The position numbers and the translations under genes are program-made. The notes under the pieces were generated by a model, which saw only the letters and a program-made list of their open reading frames with translations, did no database searches and was not told the origin of the DNA. Shown here piece after piece: positions 13,201 to 25,200 of a stretch of DNA of 64,000 nt. The first letter of the stretch is position 1. Every line of letters begins with the position of its first letter. The stretch covers positions 2,232,001-2,296,000 of the forward strand of contig JAUJYN010000025.1 of NCBI GenBank assembly GCA_030737835.1, in the 5' to 3' direction. This DNA comes from Acorus gramineus. Lineage: Eukaryota > Streptophyta > Magnoliopsida > Acorales > Acoraceae.

Positions 13201-16200
13201 AATTCCGTTCGAACGCCTGAAGGGTCATTTTCCGTTCAAACTGGGTTCGAACGCCTGGCCGCACAACACTTTGATGGCACATGTACCGCACCAAGGTACA
13301 GATGTGCGCCGAAGGGAGCTTATCAACATGTGCCGCATGTACTGGTACGTGTGGCCATAATTTGAACTATGGGGTCAACTCGTACTTTTTCACCCTGCAT
13401 TTGAGTTGACTCAAGATTTACTCACAAAAAATACTAAATCACGAGGGATAATCACCAAGAAATGAACTAACATGAAACATGATATATAAGTTTCAATAAA
13501 AACTGAGTGAATAAAGGGACAATAACATAATTTTACATACTGCTGGTTTAGCATCTAACCAATCACCAACACTGGCCGATTTCCGCAAAGGAGAACCCTA
13601 GAAATTTTAATATTATAAGACATGGAAACAAATTTAAAAAATGACTTATTAAACTGGTGTAATTTAAACAATGAACCTGGGAAGATCTGCGTGATACCGT
13701 ACAAAGAGGAATATCCTGCAACATGTGTTGATTTAATTTTAGGAGATTCTATATATAATAAGAGATCTTTTTCAAGAAAAGAAATATAAATAAGGAGTAC
13801 CTTTACAAGATCCACATTCTCAGATGTAACGGAAAATCGGCCTTTTATTTGCACAACATTATTTTTTGACTTATCATCCAAAGAATCTCTATAACCTATG
13901 TACAAAACAAGACAACAAAAGCTTACAAAGTTTTAATAGCTTATGTAGATGCCTGATAAACTCTTCTGGGGAAGATATTCCAGAATTTTTTATTACAAGA
14001 TCTTAGATAAAATGAAGCCAGACTTCAGTACGAATCTCAGGGATCCACTTACCTCCAGATGATCGAATGGGAGCTGATAGACTATTGGCTGAAGCACGGT
14101 TTGGAAGCATCAAAGGTCCACTAAAGTTTGGAGCTTTCCTTGCATCACGCTTGCATTTCTCAGTTGCTGATAGATTATCGTCCTCACATCTATTAATAGA
14201 AACAAACCCATTAGAACAGATAAACTCCTAGTTTAGATCCATCCAAAATAGCATCCCGTTCCTAATTAAGATCCAACCAGAACAGATGAACTCCCAGTTT
14301 GACAAAAACACACACACACACCCCCCTTACGTACAGAATTGTTGAAGTAAAAATAGGAGGAGTTTGAACAAGACATAAATTCTACCAATGATTCAAACAA
14401 CCCAGCCCTTACTAACAAAATATAACCTCATTACAGATTCCGATGGCTCATAATTACAGAGATCTGATTTTATCAGGCATCTTAAATTAAGTGCACAAGT
14501 AAATAACAGATCAGTTAAAAAAGTTAAAAAACTTATGTCTACCACTACATTAAAATGCACATTTGATGTTTTGGTCAAGACTTTCAATCACTGTTATATG
14601 AGATTTCCCATAAAGAATAATAAATGGCTCAGAATTCAAACAAAGCATGTCTTCCTAGATAGCTTACATCCGGTGTGTGAGGGATTTTGCACATGTAGAC
14701 TTTTCCATTTCAATATTTAAGCCAGAAACATGGAAGAGATAGAAGAGTTTGTAAGTGTTGGGCAGCATCTGCTTAAGGTTTAACGTGGTGTGGTCAGGCA
14801 GACATGAACGTGTGTGTTGCTTTGGTAATAAACATGGCGCTCAACATGTTTCTAAAACACATATATCACTGTCCTCATTATGTTCTTCATATAAAGTTTT
14901 GTCAGCGATATGGTAATGCACAATTTAAACGTCTAATTGGTACTGATGATAGCCTGCCATGGTGCCATGACTCACTGTCCTCATTACGTTCTTCATATAA
15001 GATTTTTTATGGCAATATGCTAATGCACAATCTAAACATCAACTTGGTACTGGTGATGGCCTGCCATGACTGACAATAAATGAAAAGAATTACACACATA
15101 AACACCTTTAAGATGAATTCAAATATTTGAATTGAGTCTAGTAATGGATAAAGAAAATTCCTGATAAGCTAAAAGATGGATTTTCTCTCCCACAGCTCAA
15201 TTCATTGGGTAGCATGAACATGCAGATGTGGCTATATCCATGCAAAAGATATTAAGAGCTTATTTCCTTTAATTGGTCAACAGATTAATTCAGCTAAATC
15301 TGTGTGTTTACATGAACAATTATCAAGAATAATTTATGCTTAAGTATCACAGATCAAAAGAGATAACTAAAACCACATAACCAAGAAAAACCTTTCAAAG
15401 AAACGACCCCTTTCAGATGGTGTATGATTAAGAACACTAGCAGGCATGAGCGGACCACTGTATGTTTGACGGGTTTTGCCAACTTGACTTTTACAATGAC
15501 TGACTTCTGTGTCCCTTTTTGATGTTGAAGGTAATGGATCAATGGCCGACCCTTCTTTCTCATATCTGTCCGCTTTTTCATGACCGCTGGAATCCAATAA
15601 ATCAGTTTCCGTAACTTGATATTTTGTTTTCAAGTACCGAGAATCCGACTTGTCAACATCCATGGAATTTTCACTGCAACAAAAAAAGATCACACATTTA
15701 TTTACATCCTAAAAAGTATGATAGTGAACAAAAATATTTCTTCAACAATAGCTTGCACATGAAAACCCAACTATATAACGTTTCTTATAACGAGGTAGAA
15801 AAGGTAACATCTATTTGACTCTTTGAAAGATAAATGGCACACGCAATGCAAAGGGAAGATCAAGTTAAGAAATAAAAGGACTAGACTAAGTATCATTAAT
15901 TCAAAAATCATACAGCTAAAACTTGATTTAGGATTTACTAATCATAATTAAATGGACAGTTCTCTGGGAAATGATTGGTTCACTCACATATCTCAGTTCT
16001 ACAATAGAATCATCAACACATAACATTGTGCATCCATTATCTTGTCTGTCAAAACACATGGACACATATCCATCTCATTTTATACATAGATAACTTAGAT
16101 GGAAATCATAATCAATTCTTCAGTGAATAGTCTTACAATAACACAAAAGCAGATAAATAACTTCAACATTGAACCCTGAGATAACCAAAAAAAATAAAAA

Positions 16201-19200
16201 CATGGTAGAAAGTAAACTTTTGAACAAAAAATCCACTAACCTGGGAAAACTGTAAAAACACATTCATGGTAAGAGATCTGTAGATTATTACTACGCATGT
16301 CCATGAAACAGTAAGTCACAGCAGTAAAATGTTGTGAATATGGCAAGAAAATCATGAGAAATTCAAGTTTAAATAATGATGTAGGGTTTATAAATGAATG
16401 GAAGTCCTCAAAGGGATCACGATGATGCTCCCTCGTCTTGAATGAAAATAATTATTCAAGAAAGATAGGATAATTGCAAGCTCCCACTACAATATATCTC
16501 TAGACAATTTTTTTGAGGAACGATGGGTCTATAATTTAATTGAGAGAGAGAGAAGAAGAAGAAGAAGAAAAAAAATGGAAACCCTATAAATGGAGGGGGA
16601 TGTTAAAGCCTCACCCATAAGCAATGTCATCTGTGGACCTTAATTTTCCAAAACTAGAACTGGGAACAGAAGAATCCTGTCATTAATAAAAACATTTCTG
16701 TAAGTATATTTTCCATGATTTATATGGAAATGTAGAATGTGTGATTCACAGGTGGTGGTAATCCGAGAAAGATTTCCCATTGCTCATGGGTGTGGTCAGC
16801 TAACAAATATTTTATCGGAAGTAGGATAAATAACTCGTAAACCTTGTCATTGAGAAATGGTCTTAAGTTTTCATCATCATCCTTTATTCCAATAAATTCA
16901 TCGTCATCATCTTGAATCTGTAAGAAAATCAGGAACAGCATGCATGGTTGGAATTTGTCACAGGGAAAAAAACTGACTGATCCAGCAGGCCACATCCATG
17001 AGTCACTTAAAAAGAGAAAATGTTAACCACTCAGGAACACAAGAAAAGTCATACCAATGATGCTTGGATCTTCAAATCTTCAACATCAAAGTTCCATGCA
17101 CTAACACCTCGTTGATATTCGTTCTGTAATAAGGACAATGAGAAACAACATAGAAATTACAGGAAAATGCATCTGACTATAATCGGATATTCAGGTATTG
17201 AAACCAGTGATCATTAGAACGAAAGAATACATGGTCCAAGATCATAGCATATAACCTAACATTTGGGTTCCCCCGGGCCACAGTTAAGTTGACGGTAAGA
17301 CAACTGCATGCTCATTTTTGGGCCCTAGAAGTAGAGAGATCACTCTCTTATTTTAAAAAACCGAAAGTAAAGAAACTTGTGACATTATGATAAGACGACA
17401 AGACGTTTGAAAGAATCTCCCTATATGCACTATACAAAGAGCCAGGCATGCTTGTAGTTTCCAGAACTTTGCACCTTAACCTTGACATAACTTGCTAGGC
17501 TGTATTGATTATTGGTGATTCATGGGACATAACACTATGCTGCAACTCCTCCACAAAACTTTGACAACATATTTAAGTAATCCAAACCCATCAAGGATTG
17601 TTCGACATCAAGATAAATGTGATAAAAAGTTTTGGTTAGATTGAACACAGTCCCAATTTAATAGGATTTCATATAGCTTAAAATGACCAAACCATGCAAC
17701 CAGTTTGAAATGCACTGTAGATTATTTTGAATGAATTGGGTGATTAAATACAGCCTTCCAGACAGTAAATATTTATCATTAATATAAACACATGATTATG
17801 GGCTATAAACCAAAATGGTCATGCTCCGTGAGGAACTTTTTATGAACTTTCAACTGTAAGCCTTTAAAGGATCAATGATCATTCATCCAAGACTTCCTCA
17901 ATATTACTGCTTCCATGGCTGTTTAATGAATTTATGACCAGATCGAGGCTATAATGCATGAAATCAATTCCTCAATAAGTTATTTTTCTTTTTTGAATGA
18001 GTGGTTGGATGCCACCAGAATATATTAAATTCCAGAAGTATCCAGAAAAAAGGAGAGGCAAGATGTCTCCCGATCAAGAGACATCGGCCCATGCACAAAA
18101 ATTACTCAATGGGAAAACCGCCTACCCCTATGTAAACTTAAATTCTTTGCCACCAGAATGATTTTATCCCAAGCCCTTAAATACACCAAAACACAGGCCC
18201 AAGTGTCAGTTAAATAACAGAGTTTGCCTCGGAATATGTTCTCCTTCATCGTCAGCCAAACACTCTTAGATTGGCAACTTCCCCTTCTTATGTTGAATAC
18301 TCAACAAGATGCTTAGTGGCCTTTATCTTATGATGAATATTATTTACTTGATTTATGTAAAGAAGTGTCCCTTACAATTGTAACAACTAGAGCACATGAG
18401 AAATTTGTCACTGGGTCAAATAAATTATAATTCGAATCATTATTCAATTATTGTCAGTACAATAGTAGCTTTTTTAAATATATTGTGTGAAAAGTTTTAA
18501 TATGGTCAGAGTAGGAAATATTCTACATCTGACTAGTATTTTGTCGAGCATTACAAGTGAAATACAGGTGGGACATCCATCAAATTCGTCAAGAACAGAA
18601 GAACATTTTGTGGTGGGGTAGTATACAAAATTAATCCAGCTCCTTTATGGATATATTGGAAACTCCATATATCTCCAAAAGATACAAAGAGAAATATTCA
18701 ATAAGCAAAACTCATGTTAGCTCCCAAGATATGTTGGCAGCCCTAAAGGGAAGTTAAGATACAATCCCACATGCTTTCAAAGTAGAGGTTCCTCTCTTAA
18801 AGATGTTCTCATTTCTTATTAACCATATGCTCCAGCTAGCAAATGTGGATTCAATTGGAACAAATTCCCCTTCTTGCTCATATCTATTTTCTTCCTTTTT
18901 ATTAAAAAGGACATCCATTCTTCTGGAGAGAATGAAAAAAAAATTACCACATCTAAATGGATAATGGCAGACTTGTTAATTTCGTGGTATCATATCTGGA
19001 AAAACATTTCATAATGCGAAATCATAAAGAACTGCTGCTTGTTAAGAAAAACTGCCTCAGTTTAGCAAATTTAAACATTAAATGTGTAACATCAGCAAAC
19101 ATTAAAAGAGTAGAGACATTCACATGTTTGTTCACACCTCTGTAGCACAGACACGGACACGGTGACACGACAATTTTTGAAAATATAGGACACGGATGCG

Positions 19201-22200
19201 GCTAGGACACGGCAATAAATAAATTAGTATAACATATATATTATATATCCATTTGCAATAAAATAGAGATATTGCAGCATAGGGACATTTGTTTATTAGC
19301 GTTGGAGTGTCGAGAGAGGGGAGACTTCTTTTTTTTGTTTTTGTTTCTTGTTACAAATGGATTAAGTTATTCGGGTAACAGATCACAAACTAGCAACCTG
19401 TGTCCTGGACTAACCATGTCCAGGCGTGTGGTCGTGTCCTATGAAACTGGGCCCATTTCACAGGACGTGTCTCAGGCGTATCCGACACGTGTCGGTGTCT
19501 GTCATGTGTCCAACACGGGTACGGCAGAGGTTCACACATTACATATCCTATATGACTAGATACTATTCTCCTGTCATGCCAGGTTAAGGGAATGCAATCA
19601 TAATGAGAAGAAGATCCACAATAGAATAACAATAAATAAATTAATACTAACTGAAAGTCCCCCATATCATTTGTGATGTTTTAAAAAAGAATATCACAAG
19701 TTGAATGAATATCTCTGACCTGTGAGAGTGCTTCCTGTTCTGCAGAGGGCATTTTCTTCAGAGCTAGTTGTGCAGCATCTTTTAGCTGCATATTAATAAT
19801 TGTTATTTTGATTATTTCTTTCAGAAAAACAGAGAGAAACTAGTATAAAGGATCCAAATTCAAATAATTTGCTGACCTGAAGTGCCTTTACACGATCCCA
19901 AAGAGGTGGTAAGTCAGCTAAAAGGTTTTTCACGGAGTGATCTGGGGGCTTTGCATGTTTGAAAAAAGAGTGCTTTAATAATTTTTCTGCTGTTGGTCTC
20001 TTCGTTTGATCTTTCACCAGACACATGGCAACCATTTCTTTGAATGACTGGTGACAACTGGAATTTCACTAATTAGAAAAGTATATAGGGAACATAAAAT
20101 ACACATCACATGTATAAACAAATTATGCAACGCATTTTGTGCCAGGTCAGATCATGTTTTCCACTTTTCTGTAGTTTGATATCCTAATATATGAAATAGA
20201 AATAGCAATAGATCCACTTATTTGGATTTCTCATGAAAGATTAGCTAAAAAGACCAGTAATACCTTGGAAAATCGTTTATCCCGACGATCATCAAGTCCA
20301 GGAGGAGCATTTTGGATGGTCATCAGAAGAACCTATGGTCAAAATAAGATGAACAAATTATATATATCCAAGTACTAGATGTATCTTCTTGACATATATT
20401 TCTCAGCCTGAAAATTTTGGGAATTGAAATTTATACTTCAATTTTATCAAACAGTTCTGCAATCCAAACAAATTTCTATCATGCATGAGTTGACAAATAA
20501 ATCATCAAAGAAAAACTTAGTAGCAACAATTTATTATAGTACATGATCAAACAGTGAAAAAAGCTCATTTCAAAAGTTATAGCATTTCTTTTCTTTTTAG
20601 AAAAGAAAGGCTCCATACATGGAGGAGGGCTTTAAGGCTTAACCTCCATATAAAATAAAGCAGCAAAAAGAGATGAGGAATCTCCCAAGGAATCATTTCA
20701 ATTACTCTCAAACTTCACCCTATGGCCCACCTCTGCCACAAAAGCCAGGCCACTTCCAGTATCCTGATCAAAAAGTTGTAAGGTTTTGTTTCTTTCCTTC
20801 CCTTTTTTTTTTTTTTGGGGGGGGGGGGCGGGGGGGGTGCAATGTTCACCATAAATGGGGTAAACTACAGATGTGCATCATACAAGAATAATAGCACAAA
20901 ATCAGAGAAAAAAACAAAGACAAATGTTAGATATTTAAAGAACATATTTTCATATGTTCTTTATGAGTTGTTTTGGAACATTTCCCTATGTAATTATTCA
21001 TTTATACATGCATATTAGGGAAGTTTTTATTCTTTATATTCAAAGCATATTTTACACAAATTGACAATATTTATACAATTAATATGCATTATCATATTTT
21101 TCATACGGAGCCATATTTTAAAATTCATAAATCTAAATTTGACAGGATCTAAATTTGGCAGGTTATAAATTGGAGAAGGAATTAGAATTCAAAGCTACAT
21201 CAAAACTTCTAAATCTGACCTACCAAATCAATAAAATCTTCAGTCAAATCAGCTTTGACATCTCCAACAAATCAACAAGATCTCCAACAGATTTTGCAAT
21301 TATATCTCCAACATATTTTGTAAATCAGCATTAACAACTCAAGCAAATCAGCATTTACAACTAATTCAACCCTCAAAACCCCTATAAAAAGGGCACTGCA
21401 GAGAGAGAGAAAGGCATCTCTTCATTCAGCTAGGAAGGCATTTATTTTCAGTTTTTGTTTTTATTTCTTTGGTATTAGAGACAAATTTTCTTGTGCATTG
21501 TTATTTTATTTTCATGGAATGTTTTTATTTTATTTTAGAATATCCTCAACCGTGGTAGGCTAGAAAATCCTTCCATCAAGGAGAGGATTTCACCCCATGA
21601 GTTTGAGTGATTGATTTTTTTTCTTTGTGCATTAATGTTTTCTAATTTGTTCTTTATGTTTATATAGTTTCTTCAACTCGGATTTCTTTTGATTATGAGT
21701 ATTTTTAGATCTTCTGTCATTCTACTTAGATGGGATACGGTTGATGCTTTATAAACCCTATATTTAAATCGAGTAGAAGTCAACTGCTTTTAAAATATTA
21801 TGTTTTCATTAAATGCAAAAGAAAGAATTATCACGATACTCGTGGGGTGGATTTCCAATCCTTGGTGGTCTTTTTTTTATACATTGGTTTCAACTTTAGC
21901 TTTTAAAATAGTTTTATTAAATCAATTATTAATAATTTGTTTTTAAACCTTTTTGTAAAAAAATTGATAATCTTTTAGTTTTATTCATTTGCTTCAATAG
22001 CCTCCCTGTGGATTCGACCCCTTGCTACCACTTTCTACCAAGAATAGGTAAGGGTTTTATATTTTGTTGGCAAAGACGAGATCTTAACGACAATGAAAGC
22101 CACCAACAACAAAGAAAAGAGCCGGGAAAAGGGGTGGCAAATAAGACAGGGCTGGCAAGATAAGTCCCAGCAGCGACCCTATCCTTCAATATTTAGTTGC

Positions 22201-25200
22201 CTCCTCACTCTACTAAAATCTTTCAATGATGACCTTGTCGGTCTCTAGAATGTGCCTGCTCCATTCCCCGAGGAAACAAACCACTGCAATATTCATCCAA
22301 GTTCCCATTGCTAGATAACAATAAACCACAGCACATAGCATGTGACACCATGAGGCTATGTTCCTCTGTTGCTATCATAAAGTAGTTGAGCATGTCCTTT
22401 ACAAATGTAAAGGAGAAATTACTTCCCCAAGAAACTCAATCTATTTCTATATACTCACGGAGTATCTGCATGAAATAAATAAGTGCTCCGCATCCTCATC
22501 TTCTTCCCAACCCACATGTAATCCTAGCATTAGTAGTCCATAATGCATTCTTGATTTGGCAATGAACTTTTGAAGGTCCAGACACGACTAGAAAGGCTGT
22601 AAATAAGAGGTGATTTAGCCTTCCATATGGATCTGGGATGTATATCCAGAATTGAGCATTGCCAGTTAAGATTTAATAATAAAAAAAAACCTCTCTCTGG
22701 GGCTGCTGCTCCAGGATACCATATTCTTCCGCAAATGATGCACCTGCTCCATATATAGCCCTTCCAGCATCACAGCACATTTCCTCCTCACTGAAATCTC
22801 TCCTAGCCTCGGGCACTATACCATGGCATCATCTGTGACCTGATAAGCCATCTGCAATGCGCCATTTTAGCAAACTACCAAACTGAGTCTTGGGAACCAA
22901 ACATCCAGCCTGCCCATTTCCTTTGATTTGCGAGGACCTCAGATATGAGTTTCTAAACCCCATTGAGGAGATTGATTGGTCTATAGTCAGTAAACATCTC
23001 AGGACCATCACATTTTGGGTTTAGAAAAAGAAATTGAATTAATGCAGCCACAACCTTGGTCACCCTCACAAATATGAAGAAGCATTTCCATGATATCCCT
23101 TTTTAAGAAACCCCAATATTCCTCAAAAACTAAAAGGGAACTGCCCACAATTCCTCCTCTTCAAAAAGTTCATCCATCTGAGGACAAAGATCAGTTGGGA
23201 TCTGAGGGAAAGGTTCATCCATCCACCAAGGAAAAAATCCCTCTTGTCCCTTCATGATAGTTATGAAGCTTGATATAGATATATCGAAATTGTGCATTTT
23301 GAAGAACTTGAACAATTCGAACTAAACGGTTGCACATATCTAACAAATGAAAGAATTGAAGTAAACACAATTTGGGTCATCCACATGTGCTTTCACCCAT
23401 TCATGCAACAAGGGGAAGAAAAGCATATATACCAAGATCTTTTCATCAGAAATAAATATTATAGAAACACTGAAATTTTAATTTGATCATTATGAGAATA
23501 ACCACTGAGCATATGGCTCTCCTTAAATTAGCATCGATGTACTGTTGAGACAGATAAAATTTCATGTTATATTATGATATTCTCAGACGTTCTGTTGTAG
23601 AGAGTTTTTCCATGAATATTAACCTGCTTAAATGTCATCTTGCAAAGGCCTTGTAGTATGTCTTATAATTTTCTAAGCAATAATTAATATTTGACTTACA
23701 TTCTCTTTTTTTGTGCGTTTAGTGTTATATATGTGAGTGGCTTCAAAATCATGAACCTAGAAATTGATACCAACATCTATACAACATTTTTGTCCTATAG
23801 GAGCTGCATTCAAAATAAGAAACACACATGCAGGCATGCAACAAGACCACAGGTGGCTACTTTGCTAAAACTATGCCAAGATCTTCACAAAAAAACATGG
23901 TATAATACAATCACACTTTAAGAGAATCTTTAAAGGAAAATGATATCTCTTTTTTGAGGCCTTTACATGTGAGATATTGTATTAAGTTTCAGTTTCTTTA
24001 TTTTCTTTTGTTGATCCCTCATTTTAATCTTGTTTGGGGGCATTTTTCATTAATAAAATTGTCCATTCCTTTCTCAAAAACTTAATTAATAGGTTTCCAG
24101 ACAGCATTCAGTCAGAATTATCTAAACTCAAAAGAACAGTAGAAGTGGATACCTTCATAGGAGGGTGTTTTGAAAAGGGTGCATGACCATGTGCCAGCTC
24201 CAGTGCAGTTATCCCAAACGACCAGATGTCAGCTCTGAAAATGTGATGTCGTAGGCATGCAGAACACAATCATTGTCAAGTAATACCCTCGCTAAATTTT
24301 GAACACATGACAAGCTTGCTTGCCTTATCATCACAATATCAACAGTTCAGTCAAGTAAATGACTTGTCGTAATGTCAAAATATTAGGAAAACATTGCAAA
24401 ATAATTGTCCACAAACAAGCAACATATATTGAGTTCTTTAATTACAATGGTCAATAGTAAAGCCCTGCTTGGAAACGGGTTTGGGGAGCTTTTGGGTTTG
24501 TATGAAGCTTAATTAAAAAAAAAAGTTGCAGCTTAATTAAAAGCCACAGACACACTTTTGCAAAAAAAAGTGCCAAAAAGCTAGTTTTTTCATAATATGT
24601 GGAGAGACAGCTTCCTGTAAACTCAATTTTAAACCCAACTTTTGGGGAAAAGCTAACTCTTAAACCCGTTTCCATACGAGGCCTAAATGACAAATGATTT
24701 TTTTTTAAGAAGGTTTATTTGATAAGAAGGCTGGCTATTACAATCATTAAATCACAAACAGTATTTAGCCGGGATCCAAAGAAGGGAAGAAGAGAAGAGA
24801 GAAAGAACATGACCAGCCTGGTAGACAAGAGGTCTCCATGACTAGGCAAAAACAAAATAAAGGACTACTCTTCTAATACAAGCTTCCCCCCCTCCATCCG
24901 AACCTTTGAAGCACCAACACAAAACCGACCTCAGTCCACAATGAATTGCACACTAGCCTCCCAAATGCCCTCAACTATACATTTCTTGATTAGAGTTAAA
25001 AAATAGTTACCATCCTCCTAAGTAGTTCCAAACTCAATCAAAACAGTAATCACATTTTAGTTCTTATAAACTCCATACAATAAGTTTTTTTTTGTTTTTT
25101 TTTTTTTTTTTTTTGATAGGTAAGAGGTGTGATTTGAACTCAGGACCACTTGTTTGCAAATATTTTTGTCAATCATTGAGCGAAGGGTCCAACCTTAACT

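Noticed and set aside
16241..16249. A 9-nt microexon (TTTTCCCAG between AG and GT) in the kinase gene
   Set aside because: The frame joins perfectly from the exon ending 16615 to the one starting 15673 without it.
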